A stretch of 64,000 nucleotides of DNA from Vibrio tubiashii (GTDB taxonomy: Bacteria; Pseudomonadota; Gammaproteobacteria; Enterobacterales; Vibrionaceae). Each line of letters begins with the position of its first letter. Positions within the stretch are counted from its first letter, which is position 1. The translations under genes and the position numbers were made by a program. The DNA is taken from positions 124,001 through 188,000 of the forward strand of contig NZ_CP117029.1 in the NCBI RefSeq assembly GCF_028551255.1, in the 5' to 3' direction. The notes beneath the pieces were generated by a model, which saw nothing but the letters and a program-made list of their open reading frames with translations, was not told the DNA's origin and searched no databases. This document shows positions 29,153 to 38,386 of the stretch, in pieces.

Positions 29153-29980
29153 ATGAAAGATATTGTTGTTTTATTTTTGATTTATACTGATAAACATCTT
29201 AATGATGGTATGTCAGAAATAAATAAAATATTAGGCAGAATGTTTGGTTCTTTCAATGCCAATTATGTCATTATCGACAATGCTAATTCTATAGAAGAAA
29301 ATTCTAATAATAACCAACACTTTATACATGGCGATAATTCTTGTTTTGACTTTTCTGGATGGGATAAAGGGTATAGTTTTGCTAAAGAACAAGGTCTGAT
29401 AAAAAGTGATTCAATTATTTTATTTGCAAACGACACATTTTTTCAGAGGAACTATGCTGATGGTGAAAACTTCTTGGATGTCTTTGATTCTAATATTATT
29501 CAGGGCAAAGATTTAGACGAATCAGCTATTGGGTATTTAGATGATTTCCCTAAAATGGTCACACTCGATGGTATCGAATATGATTCGTGGATAAGAAGTA
29601 ATATATTTTTCATTCCACAAAAAGTGATGAAAAAACTTGGAACAATGGTTTTTGATTTTCCAAAAACTAGAATATTCTCTGATGATATCAAAAAGTTTTG
29701 GAGTGATGACCCCTTAATATCAGATAATTGGAAGGCGTACATTTCTAGCTGGCTTTTTGGTGTGGAAGATGAACAATTCCCTGAATACAAGTTGAATTGG
29801 CTCAAATCTCGACCGTTAGATGAGAGTAACTGGTTGTTTTTTCAAAGCAAGGCAATGACGATCTTATCTGAACACTACCTGACCGCTCGACTTTTTGATA
29901 TGAAAGTTCCTATTATAGATACAAACGTTTTTCCTAAGGATGACCTACGACATATAAAAGATTATTACAAGGCGCAGTGA
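29153..29980 (+). CDS. Putative glycosyltransferase of unknown family
   Basis: I do not recognise this 275-residue protein with confidence. It has a GT-A-like layout. The hydrophobic strand IVVLFLIYTD is N-terminal. YVIIDNANSI comes next, then SCFDFSGWDKGYSFAKEQG near 64-82 and IILFANDTFFQRN near 92-104, where AND could replace the usual DXD. A later DSWIRSNIFFIPQKVMKKLG resembles the acceptor part of small RgpF-like or WcaG-type transferases. No signal peptide or membrane segment is apparent. Base composition is clearly A+T-rich. The end overlaps the alternative upstream start of the next gene, so it belongs to one unit with the dehydrogenase and the GT2-PaaK fusion. Confidence 0.55.
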   Translation: MKDIVVLFLIYTDKHLNDGMSEINKILGRMFGSFNANYVIIDNANSIEENSNNNQHFIHGDNSCFDFSGWDKGYSFAKEQGLIKSDSIILFANDTFFQRNYADGENFLDVFDSNIIQGKDLDESAIGYLDDFPKMVTLDGIEYDSWIRSNIFFIPQKVMKKLGTMVFDFPKTRIFSDDIKKFWSDDPLISDNWKAYISSWLFGVEDEQFPEYKLNWLKSRPLDESNWLFFQSKAMTILSEHYLTARLFDMKVPIIDTNVFPKDDLRHIKDYYKAQ

Positions 29981-29982
29981 TT

Positions 29983-30675
29983 ATGAATAGTGTTTTAATT
30001 ACAGGGGCATTTCGAGGTCTTGGAAGGTCGTTGACACAAGTTTTTCTATCTAAAAACTACAAGGTCATTGCTTGTGGTAGAAGTAGGGATAATGAAATAA
30101 AACATGAAAATCTGACTTTCTTAGAATTGGATTTAACAGATAATGAATCTATTTCGAGAGCGACTGAGCTGATCGAGAGTAAAAGCATCAATGTTGATAT
30201 TTTAATTAATAATGCAGGTGTTTATCTTGAGAAGGAGTATGAGGAAACTTCTCCAATTGATATCGATTTTGAGTTGATTGAGAAAAGCATGCAGGTTAAT
30301 TTTTATGCGCCCATGAAATTAATGCAGTCCGTGTGCAAGGTAATGAAGGAAAATCGAATTGGTAAAGTTGTAAACGTTTCTTCTGCTTGGGGGTCATATA
30401 GTCTTTCAGAACAACTTGAAGACTATGGTAAATCATTTGCTTACAGAATTTCCAAGCAGTCTTTAAACTATACAACCTTATTGCTTGCTGATGAGTTGAA
30501 AGACTATGAATTGATCGATGTGGTAGCATTTTGCCCAGGGTGGATGCGCACTGATATGGGAGGTGAAGATGGTCCGAAAAATCCTTTAGAATCAGCACAA
30601 GAAATCTTTGAACTGGCAACCTCTCATGTTGGAAGTGGCAAATTTTATAAAGGAAAAGAAAAAATTGACTGGTAA
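29983..30675 (+). CDS. Short-chain dehydrogenase/reductase
   Basis: This is a classical SDR of 230 residues. It has the cofactor loop TGAFRGLG near residues 6-13, NNAGVY near 78, VVNVSSAWGS near 130, and the active-site pair YRISK with the catalytic tyrosine about 25 residues after the serine. The CPGWMRTDMGG segment of many SDRs follows. I use the ATG at 29983, because the longer frame begins at a GTG with no ribosome site. It is cotranscribed with the unknown transferase before it and overlaps the GT2-PaaK fusion after it. It could reduce a keto intermediate of an unusual substituent; this is inference. Confidence 0.85.
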   Translation: MNSVLITGAFRGLGRSLTQVFLSKNYKVIACGRSRDNEIKHENLTFLELDLTDNESISRATELIESKSINVDILINNAGVYLEKEYEETSPIDIDFELIEKSMQVNFYAPMKLMQSVCKVMKENRIGKVVNVSSAWGSYSLSEQLEDYGKSFAYRISKQSLNYTTLLLADELKDYELIDVVAFCPGWMRTDMGGEDGPKNPLESAQEIFELATSHVGSGKFYKGKEKIDW

Positions 30676-32764
30676 AGTTAAGTACTCAATAATTGTGCCA
30701 TGCTATAACGAAGAGCATTATATTTCCAATATTTTAAAGTCCTTAGAATTGACTAAATACGATGTCGATAAGTTTGAAGTTATTGTGTCGTTAAATAATT
30801 GTAAGGATAGAACTGAAGAGGTTGTCTGTAATTATAAGTCAACGTCTAAAATGAATATCAGAGTAGTGCATGAGCGTACACCAGGTGTTTCTTATGCAAG
30901 AAATTTTGGAGCCAAATGTGCGGTTGGCGATTATTATATTTTCCTTGATGCTGATAATATAGTCCAAAAGTCTTTCTTCAGAGATGTAGATGATTTTTCT
31001 TCGGACCCTAACTTTTCTGTTGCCACAATTAAAACTATGCCCGATAGAAATAGCCTAAGAGGTTTTTTCTTCTTTTTCTTGCTGGAGTGGATAAAGGTAA
31101 CTTTTCAAAAACCTTTTGGGAAAAGTATTATACGAAAAGATATATTTGAAGAAATCAAAGGGTTTGATACAGATATTAAACTTGGAGAAAATATTGACGT
31201 TCTTTTGAAAGCTAAGAGGGCGAGTAAGCAGAATGGCGGAATATACCAACATTTAAGTAACTCTATATACTGCTCATTAAGACGATTTGATGAGCAAGGG
31301 TATACAAAGATTGCGTTACCTTGGTTGGTGGCCTATCTAGGGGTGAAAACATTAGACTACAAGACTTTCTCTGAGATCGAAAAAGTTGATGTTAAACGCC
31401 GTAAATGGATACTTGATTCGCTTCCCGTTAGATACTTTCACTCATATTTATTGTATCCAGTGTTAGAGAAATTAGAAAATCGTAGTATTTCATCGAAATT
31501 GAATTGTTTCTCAGAGTTTGAAGAAGCTTTAGGTGCGAGGCGTGATGAAATCGTAAAGCAAAAACTTTATACGGTCTTAAAAGAAGCAGGTGAACATGTT
31601 CCTTATTATAGGCGACTATTTAAGGAATATAACTTCAAAGCGGAGGATATTCTAAAGGATATACGGAATATCGAGAAGCTACCTTATTTAACGAAAGATA
31701 TAGTTCAGCGAGAAGGCAAGAACCTTATCGATGTTAGATATCAGAGTAATACCTTACATAAACGAAAAACAAGTGGTTCTTCAGGTGTTTCGACGTCGAT
31801 TTACTATTCTCAAGAGGCGCTAGATTGGAGTTCTGCTTCTCATTTATATGTGAGCTCTTGGTCCGGAAAAAAACCTCATATGAAGGAAATACATCTATCA
31901 ACTAAGTTCCCTGAGTCATTGCCTCTTCAAGAACGAATTAGAGAGAACGTAAAATGTAAAGCTCTTAATCGTGCCAACATAACGACACATTCTTTTGATG
32001 ATGTAGATATGGAGCACATACTCAGAAGAATAACAGAAGAGAACGCTTATAGTATTGAAGGCCACCCTTCTACATTATATGCTTTGGCTCTCTATATCAA
32101 AAATAAGAACTTATTGTTTTCCAAGCCACCGTTTGATGTATTTGTATCTACAGGTGAAGTTCTTGACAGTAAGAAACGCGATGTGATTAAAAAGTATATT
32201 GGTTGTAGTATATACAATCGATATGGTAATGCTGAATTTGGTGTTATTGCACATGAAAGAGAGTGCTGTAATCAGTCTTTGAAAGTCATAGATAACATGG
32301 TGCTTCCTGAGTTATACAGTAGTGAACGCGACAATAGCGAACATTCCTCTTTAGGAAAAAGTGAACTTGTCTTGAGCACCTTAACGAATAATGCGATGCC
32401 TCTTATTCGATACCGGACAGGTGATTTGGTTGAGAGTTTAGTTAAGAACGACAATGGTTACCTAATTACTAATATTGAAGGTAGAGTTCACGATTTGGTT
32501 AATATTGGAAGTAAAATATATCCTACTCATTATATTCAGGATCTCTTTGGCAGACTAGGTGATATTACCGAGTTTCAGATTGAAGCTGTTGATGATAGCA
32601 AGATCAATCTTTATATAGTGGCACCTAATGTTGATGAACATCAAACAATAAGGTCAAAAGTCGAAAAGTGGTGGAATGAGTCAGTAGAGGTTCATTTTGT
32701 TCAACTCCATCAACTAAAGAAATCAGGGTGGCGTGATAAATTTAGATACGTTATCAGGCAATAA
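30665..32764 (+). CDS. GT2 glycosyltransferase fused to PaaK-like adenylating domain
   Basis: The start is read as TTG at 30665: AAAGGA lies nine bases upstream and the GT2 fold begins immediately, giving 699 residues. The GT2 part spans about 5-215, with YSIIVPCYNEEHYI, TPGVSYARNFGA, the metal motif DAD at 96-98 and KGFDTDIKLGENID. A PaaK/CapK-like domain follows from about residue 275: VPYYRRLFKEYNF, P-loop SGSSG at 370-374, NRYGNAEFG, YRTGDLVES and a C-terminal WRDKFRYV. This half aligns along its length with the protein at 14396-15766, including the linker LEKLENRSISSKL (LEKLEKRNVTKKL there). The fusion implies that sugar transfer and acid activation act on the same glycan. Confidence 0.82.
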   Translation: MTGKVKYSIIVPCYNEEHYISNILKSLELTKYDVDKFEVIVSLNNCKDRTEEVVCNYKSTSKMNIRVVHERTPGVSYARNFGAKCAVGDYYIFLDADNIVQKSFFRDVDDFSSDPNFSVATIKTMPDRNSLRGFFFFFLLEWIKVTFQKPFGKSIIRKDIFEEIKGFDTDIKLGENIDVLLKAKRASKQNGGIYQHLSNSIYCSLRRFDEQGYTKIALPWLVAYLGVKTLDYKTFSEIEKVDVKRRKWILDSLPVRYFHSYLLYPVLEKLENRSISSKLNCFSEFEEALGARRDEIVKQKLYTVLKEAGEHVPYYRRLFKEYNFKAEDILKDIRNIEKLPYLTKDIVQREGKNLIDVRYQSNTLHKRKTSGSSGVSTSIYYSQEALDWSSASHLYVSSWSGKKPHMKEIHLSTKFPESLPLQERIRENVKCKALNRANITTHSFDDVDMEHILRRITEENAYSIEGHPSTLYALALYIKNKNLLFSKPPFDVFVSTGEVLDSKKRDVIKKYIGCSIYNRYGNAEFGVIAHERECCNQSLKVIDNMVLPELYSSERDNSEHSSLGKSELVLSTLTNNAMPLIRYRTGDLVESLVKNDNGYLITNIEGRVHDLVNIGSKIYPTHYIQDLFGRLGDITEFQIEAVDDSKINLYIVAPNVDEHQTIRSKVEKWWNESVEVHFVQLHQLKKSGWRDKFRYVIRQ

Positions 32765-33259
32765 AAAGTATAAACATATGCTCAAGGGTGTACTTTAGTC
32801 TAGGTTAGTGTTTTCTCTAGCAAGGAATTTAATGTAGAATCAAGGATGATTTTTGATTCATTATTATATTTGTTTACTATTTAAATTCTTTGTAAATTGA
32901 CGATCATTATCCTCTGGCGTACTTGTTATCTTCCTAGCAAAAGGCTTATATCGAATTAAGTATGCATTATATGCAGGTGTTTCCCACTAGATCTTGAATT
33001 AGGTTTTTATTCCGAAGTACGTTGCTTCATGCGACTCGCTTTGATTTCTAGTTTAAGCACCGAGACGACACGCTATTTCTTTTGTGTGCCCCGTGTTATT
33101 TAAGTCAAATAACGATTAACTCTTGAAGAGTGATTTTTCAAAGTATAAAACAAGGCCGATTGTGAAGTTGGATTTATTTTTGCAAGCAACATGCTTCATT
33201 GACGATCATGCTGATAATAAGTGAATTTCGGCCTCGTTAAGTTGATTGTCACCGTACAT
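32765..33259. other. Intergenic region at 3' ends of fusion gene and wecB
   Basis: These 495 bases contain no credible gene. It is the convergent 3' space of the GT2-PaaK gene (plus) and wecB (minus). AACAAGGCCGA (33149-33159) pairs with TCGGCCTCGTT (33228-33238) with one mismatch. The 68-base loop itself holds short complementary stretches such as AAGC/GCTT. This could be a shared terminator structure or a small structured RNA. No T run follows, so the call is weak. Confidence 0.35.
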
Positions 33260-34432
33260 TCATTTAGCGTTTGTAATATGCTGATAGAGTAAATTAGATA
33301 TTTTTTTTGAAGCAGTACCATCACCATATGGGTTATGTGCTTCACTCATTGTAGTATATGTTTTTTGGTCTTCTAATAATAAAGATACATTTTCGACGAT
33401 AGATTTTTTGCTCGTACCTACTAGTTTAACTGTTCCTGCTTTTACGGCTTCAGGTCTTTCGGTTGTATCGCGCATAACAAGTACTGGCTTACCTAATGAG
33501 GGGGCCTCTTCTTGAATGCCACCTGAGTCAGTTAGAATTATAGATGATTGAGTCATGAGATAAACAAAAGGGCGATAGTCTTGTGGCTCGATTAAGAACA
33601 CATTCGCTATATCTCCCAAATGCTCCTTAACCACGGATTGGACATTGGGGTTCATATGCACAGGGTAAACAAAATGAACTGTTGGGTGTCTGTGAGCGAG
33701 TTGAGCAATAGCGGAGCAAATGTTAATAAACCCTATGCCAAAATTCTCTCTTCTATGTCCAGTGATAAGGACCATCTTTTCACTAACAATATTTGAAAAT
33801 TTATCAGAAAGTAGTTTGTGTTCATCATCATTACTCTCAATGCTTTTTTTGGTCATTAGCAGTGCGTCAATAACAGTATTTCCTGTTATAAAGCATTGAC
33901 TAGAATGTATATTTTCACGGATGAGGTTATCCTTAGCTTGCTTTGTTGGAGCAAAGTGAAGATCTGCTATTGCTCCGGTAATGCGCCTATTTCCTTCTTC
34001 TGGCCAGGGAGACAATAGGTTTCCTGTGCGTAAGCCAGCTTCGACATGAGCTATTTTGACCTGGTGATAGTATGCAGATAATGAGGCAGCGCTAGTAGTT
34101 GAGGTATCCCCATGTACTAGAACATAATCTGGACGAAAAGACTCAAATGTTTGCTCCAATCCTAAAACTATAGCGGAGGTTATTTGAGACAAACTTTGGT
34201 TAGTGCTCATTACATTCAGGTCGAAGTCTGGAGTAATATTAAAAAGATTCAGTACCTGATCTAGCATTTCTCGGTGCTGCCCAGTTACGCAAACTCTACT
34301 CTCAAAGCGTTTGTCGGCCTCAAGCTGCTTAATTACTGGAGCCATCTTTATTGCTTCGGGGCGCGTGCCGAAGATAGATAAGATTCTGATTTTTCTAAGA
34401 TTAGTCATTTTATCGCTAGTATTGTTTTGCAT
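33260..34432 (-). CDS. wecB: UDP-N-acetylglucosamine 2-epimerase (non-hydrolysing)
   Basis: WecB converts UDP-GlcNAc to UDP-ManNAc. The 390-residue protein has FGTRPEAIKMAPVIKQL at the N-terminus, VTGQHREMLDQVL, VHGDTSTTSAA near 113, HVEAGLRTG near 136, TGHRRENFG near 232 and DSGGIQEEAPSLGKPVLVMRDTTERPEA near 315-342, the last being a signature of the family. The first ATG is chosen because TAAGG lies seven bases upstream. A wecC-type ManNAc dehydrogenase is not in the window, so UDP-ManNAc may be used directly. It is separated from the dehydratase gene upstream by about 265 bases. Confidence 0.95.
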   Translation of the reverse strand: MQNNTSDKMTNLRKIRILSIFGTRPEAIKMAPVIKQLEADKRFESRVCVTGQHREMLDQVLNLFNITPDFDLNVMSTNQSLSQITSAIVLGLEQTFESFRPDYVLVHGDTSTTSAASLSAYYHQVKIAHVEAGLRTGNLLSPWPEEGNRRITGAIADLHFAPTKQAKDNLIRENIHSSQCFITGNTVIDALLMTKKSIESNDDEHKLLSDKFSNIVSEKMVLITGHRRENFGIGFINICSAIAQLAHRHPTVHFVYPVHMNPNVQSVVKEHLGDIANVFLIEPQDYRPFVYLMTQSSIILTDSGGIQEEAPSLGKPVLVMRDTTERPEAVKAGTVKLVGTSKKSIVENVSLLLEDQKTYTTMSEAHNPYGDGTASKKISNLLYQHITNAK

Positions 34433-34697
34433 ACGTAAGCCTTAAGGTAGTGAGTGGTACGAGCTTTATATCAGGCTATTATCTGAACTTTGGCGTTAAA
34501 AAGTGTTGAATTAATCATTTCACTTGCTTTCAAACGATATCAAATAAAAATTCTCATTTATTAATTGATTCATATAAAGTCTATGTGATTGACTGGTAAG
34601 CGGTTTTAGTGCTAGGGAGTCTCAAGAGTAAGCAATTTTGTATTGCGTTATCTTGAAAGTCTCTATTGAGAGCTTAAAGAAAAATATTTATTACTTT

Positions 34698-36566
34698 TTA
34701 TTTTGCATTTGGTCGATAGCCTAGCGGAGCTTTTAATAATATATGTTTTATCCGTTTCACATTAAACTCATGGCAACATTCATTGAGCTCAAATAAGAGC
34801 TCCTCCATTTGAGTCCAACTGAGTTTTGCTTCTCTCGCTGTCATGATCTTCTGATGGCCAGTTCCTTCAACATTGTCTCCAATCAATAGTTCTTCATAAA
34901 GCTTTTCTCCAGGCCTTAATCCAGTAAATTTGATCTCAATATCTTCCTCTTGATCACTTCCCTCACTGTAACTTCGCATTCCCATTAAGTGGATCATTCT
35001 TTTTGCCAAATCGAGGATTTTCACTGGTTCCCCCATATCTAGAACAAAGACTTGACCATTATGACCTAGAGCGCTTGCTTGAATAACTAGTTGAGCTGCT
35101 TCAGGTATAAGCATGAAGTATCGAATGATATCAGGGTGTGTAACTGTAACCGGCCCTCCACAGCGTATTTGTTTTTTAAATAGTGGGACTACTGAGCCAG
35201 ATGAATCAAGGACATTTCCGAACCGAACCATAGTAAATGTCGTACCTGTTTGCTTATCAGCCAGCGCTTGTAATACTAATTCTGCCAACCGTTTACTGGC
35301 CCCCATTATATTAGTTGGTCTTACGGCCTTATCTGTCGAAACTAGCGTAAAGTTGTCGACGCCACTGGAAATTGCAGCATTCGCACACGCAAGGGTGCCA
35401 AATACATTGTTCCGAATCCCTTCTATGATATTATTCTCAACCAACGGTACGTGCTTATAGGCAGCTGCATGGTAGACAGTCTCAACTTGATGAGTTTGCA
35501 TTAATTTAGTTAAGCGATTTTCTTTTTGCACAGAACCTAAGGCTGAAACTAGCTCGGTTTTTAGGTTGAGGTTGTTTTTGATTGCGTTGAGTTCATGATC
35601 AATTTTATACAAGTTGTATTCATTGAGTTCGAATAACACCAGCTTTCTAGGCTTCTGAATCAAGATTTGGCGACTTAGTTCTGAACCAATTGAGCCGCCA
35701 GCTCCAGTCACCATTACACACTTGTCAGAAATGTTTTTCTCTAATAGCTTTTTGTCTGGGTCAACTGGTGCGCGACCGAGCAAGTCAGCGACATCTAGGT
35801 CCTTAACGTCTGTCGGACTGCCTTTTCCTGCTGCAATATCTTCAACTGAAGGCACTGACTGAACTTCTATCGGCCAGTTAGATAGTTTCTCTACTAAGCG
35901 CAGGCGTCGACCTTTGTTAATGTTGTTGATGGCTAGTAGCAATTTGACAGGCTGGTACAGGGATTGTAACTGGGAAAACTCGTCAGGATGGAAAACGCGA
36001 ATACCAAACATGACTTGACCTGATTTAGACTTGTCATCATCAAGCATTGCTACTGGATGATATTCATCCCCTTGTATCAGAGCATACGCTAGATCTCTTC
36101 CGGTCGCACCAGCACCGTAAATTAACACGTTTGGCTTTTGGCGTTTGTAATAGTGGTAATAGATACTTCTAACAAGGATGCGAGGTCCCCCTAGGGTCAA
36201 AATTGCTAGACCTGCATATATAAATGGAACGCTTCTAGGGATAAAAGAGTGAAAAAAGAACCCACTAAGAGCAAGTGTTAGAGCTGATAAGAATACACCC
36301 AAAAAGATGTGTCCAACAGCTGGTAACATCATATATCTAAGTACCGCTCTGTACATACCTAGCTTAATAAAGCTATAAATAGTAACGAAGAGTGTCACTA
36401 ACAAGCTAAAAAACTCATCTAATCCAACTTGAAAACTAGCTGTTCCTAGCCTCAGTGCAATGGCAAGGTACAACGAAAAAATGACAGCGATGATGTCATA
36501 ACCAATGCTGATTAATCGTTTGTTTTTTCTATTTGTGTTTAGAAGAAGCCTGATCGGAGTGAACAT
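34698..36566 (-). CDS. Membrane-bound nucleotide-sugar 4,6-dehydratase (WbpM/CapD family)
   Basis: This is a 622-residue inner-membrane protein with four or five hydrophobic segments in the first 140 residues. A Rossmann-like domain follows (LIYGAGATGRDLA near 150). The catalytic short-chain dehydratase domain has VTGAGGSIGSELSRQI near 286 and YHAAAYKHVPLVE. The modified catalytic element NIMGASKR has methionine where most SDRs have tyrosine. This Met-x3-Lys form is the mark of WbpM/FlaA1-type UDP-GlcNAc 4,6-dehydratases. The keto product could be reduced to UDP-QuiNAc by the WbpV-like enzyme encoded divergently at 36710. Confidence 0.9.
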   Translation of the reverse strand: MFTPIRLLLNTNRKNKRLISIGYDIIAVIFSLYLAIALRLGTASFQVGLDEFFSLLVTLFVTIYSFIKLGMYRAVLRYMMLPAVGHIFLGVFLSALTLALSGFFFHSFIPRSVPFIYAGLAILTLGGPRILVRSIYYHYYKRQKPNVLIYGAGATGRDLAYALIQGDEYHPVAMLDDDKSKSGQVMFGIRVFHPDEFSQLQSLYQPVKLLLAINNINKGRRLRLVEKLSNWPIEVQSVPSVEDIAAGKGSPTDVKDLDVADLLGRAPVDPDKKLLEKNISDKCVMVTGAGGSIGSELSRQILIQKPRKLVLFELNEYNLYKIDHELNAIKNNLNLKTELVSALGSVQKENRLTKLMQTHQVETVYHAAAYKHVPLVENNIIEGIRNNVFGTLACANAAISSGVDNFTLVSTDKAVRPTNIMGASKRLAELVLQALADKQTGTTFTMVRFGNVLDSSGSVVPLFKKQIRCGGPVTVTHPDIIRYFMLIPEAAQLVIQASALGHNGQVFVLDMGEPVKILDLAKRMIHLMGMRSYSEGSDQEEDIEIKFTGLRPGEKLYEELLIGDNVEGTGHQKIMTAREAKLSWTQMEELLFELNECCHEFNVKRIKHILLKAPLGYRPNAK

Positions 36567-36709
36567 ATGCGTAAATAAAACCAGTGAGTGATTATCTTAT
36601 GTTATTGTCGCCCGTATTTTAGAAAGCTTTAATGTTAATAGCTAGAAGAAAGCTGTATCATTTTTCTAAAGTATGAATGCAGATGTGTGATAGGCGAAGA
36701 GAGTAGGTA

Positions 36710-37660
36710 TTGAAACTATTAGTTACAGGTAGTTCGGGGTTTGTTGGAGGTAGACTTGTTGAGCGGTGCGTCAATAACCAATGGGGAGTATGCTCAGTCT
36801 CTAGAATTAGGCCTCGAGGTGACAACCTTCCAAACACTTTTATCGTAAATAACATTGATGGTGATACCGATTGGTCTGGTGCATTCGAAAATGTAAACTG
36901 TGTGGTCCACTGTGCAGCCCGAGTTCATAAGATGAATGAGTCTAAAATGGACGCTTTGGAAGCCTACAGAGAGATCAATACGGCAGGTACGCTGAACTTA
37001 GCTAAGCAAGCAGTTACAGCAGGGATAAAGCGTTTCGTCTATGTCAGTTCGATCAAAGTTAATGGTGAATTTACTAAACCAAAACAACCATTCAGCCCAA
37101 GTTTGACTTATTTACCAGATGATCCTTATGGTCTGAGTAAGTATGAAGCGGAAACTCAACTTCACCAGTTAGCTAAAGAAACTGGGCTGGAGGTTGTTAT
37201 TATCCGCCCTCCGTTAGTCTATGGGCCGGGTGTGAAAGCTAACTTTCTCTCAATGATACGTTGGGTGGAGAAAGGTATTCCGTTGCCGCTGGGTTCAATA
37301 TATAACCTTCGAAGTCTGGTGTATATTGATAACTTGGTCGATCTTATTTTGACGTGTTGCAGTCACCCCAAAGCTATTGGTGAGACTTTCTTAGTATCTG
37401 ATGACAAGGATATATCTACCACTCAGTTGCTAAATGCAGTCTCTGTAGCGATGGGTAAAAGCTCCCGCTTGTTGCCTATTCCTATGTCTTTTATTAGTTT
37501 CTCAGCCAGTCTTATTGGTATGCCGGAGATATCGAAGCGACTATGTGGTAGCCTACAAGTAGATATTTCTCATACCAAGAATACGTTAACTTGGGCGCCT
37601 CCTGTTACTTTTGAAGAAGGTATCAAAAGAACAGTCCAAGCTTATTTAGATTCCAGATAG
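36710..37660 (+). CDS. UDP-4-keto-6-deoxy-HexNAc 4-reductase (WbpV-like SDR)
   Basis: This is an extended SDR of 316 residues. It has the cofactor loop TGSSGFVGGRL near 6-16, HCAARVHKMNE near 68-78, VYVSSIKVNGE and the catalytic pair in DPYGLSKYEAE. The RPPLVYGPGVKANF motif follows. The overall pattern matches the WbpV/WreQ group that reduces the WbpM product at C4 to give UDP-QuiNAc or UDP-FucNAc. It starts at TTG 36710 behind a purine-rich stretch. It diverges from the WbpM-type gene across 143 bases, so both enzymes of the pathway share one intergenic control region. Confidence 0.83.
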   Translation: MKLLVTGSSGFVGGRLVERCVNNQWGVCSVSRIRPRGDNLPNTFIVNNIDGDTDWSGAFENVNCVVHCAARVHKMNESKMDALEAYREINTAGTLNLAKQAVTAGIKRFVYVSSIKVNGEFTKPKQPFSPSLTYLPDDPYGLSKYEAETQLHQLAKETGLEVVIIRPPLVYGPGVKANFLSMIRWVEKGIPLPLGSIYNLRSLVYIDNLVDLILTCCSHPKAIGETFLVSDDKDISTTQLLNAVSVAMGKSSRLLPIPMSFISFSASLIGMPEISKRLCGSLQVDISHTKNTLTWAPPVTFEEGIKRTVQAYLDSR

Positions 37661-37776
37661 CTCGCAATCGTTCCTAGAATAACGAGCTTAGGGCTCTTTG
37701 CTTTTCTTCATCATTCAGAACAGAGAAGATCGAGCATTATTCAGAATCTCTGTTGAGTTTATTAAAAGGTTTTAAG

Positions 37777-38322
37777 TTGATTCGTGTAATAGATTTTTTT
37801 GCCGCTTTCTTTGGCTTACTTTTTCTGTGGCCTGTTTTTGTAGTGATTTGCGTGTTGGGTTACTTCGATACAGGGTCGCCTGTTTTTAGGCAAACTCGAG
37901 TGGGTCGAAATCAACAGCCTTTTACTCTTGTGAAATTCCGTACTATGCCAATCGAAACTAAGTCTGTAGCCACTCATCTGGTAGGTGCTAGTTCAGTGAC
38001 AAAACTTGGAGGGTTTCTTCGCAAGACAAAGTTAGATGAGTTGCCTCAGTTGTGGAATGTGCTAATAGGAGAAATGAGTTTAGTTGGTCCTCGCCCATGC
38101 TTGTTCAATCAAGAAGAGTTGATTAAAGAGCGAGAAGGCCGAGGAGTATTTAAGGTGCGTCCTGGCATTACAGGGCTTGCTCAAGTGAATGAAATTGATA
38201 TGTCCACTCCTCAGGTTCTTGCTGAATGGGATGAACAAATGATTAGAACATTAACGCTTAAAGGCTACTTTGCTTACATTTTGCAAACAGTATTAGGAAA
38301 AGGAGCAGGGGATCGTGTGTAG
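37777..38322 (+). CDS. Small initiating phosphoglycosyl transferase (PglC-like)
   Basis: This is a single-domain monotopic phosphoglycosyl transferase of about 181 residues. A reentrant hydrophobic helix covers residues about 5-28. RQTRVGRNQQPFTLVKFRTM and GGFLRKTKLDELPQLWNVLIGEMSLVGPRP carry the Asp-Glu catalytic dyad (KLDE). The closing motif VRPGITGLAQVN follows. I prefer TTG at 37777, where AAAAGG lies seven bases upstream; the longer frame begins at a TTG at 37753 with no ribosome site. The enzyme moves a sugar phosphate, probably QuiNAc-type, to undecaprenyl phosphate. A second, larger initiating transferase is encoded at 42893-44119. Confidence 0.87.
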   Translation: MIRVIDFFAAFFGLLFLWPVFVVICVLGYFDTGSPVFRQTRVGRNQQPFTLVKFRTMPIETKSVATHLVGASSVTKLGGFLRKTKLDELPQLWNVLIGEMSLVGPRPCLFNQEELIKEREGRGVFKVRPGITGLAQVNEIDMSTPQVLAEWDEQMIRTLTLKGYFAYILQTVLGKGAGDRV

Positions 38323-38386
38323 CAATAGGTATGCTCTCAAGTAGGTGAGTTGGCTCTATCCTCTTTGTGGATAAGGTGATGAAACG

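Noticed and set aside
33149..33238. A small RNA gene between the GT2-PaaK fusion and wecB
   Set aside because: The long-range inverted repeat has a mismatch and a 68-base loop, and no promoter or T run is seen; kept only as a note on the intergenic region.
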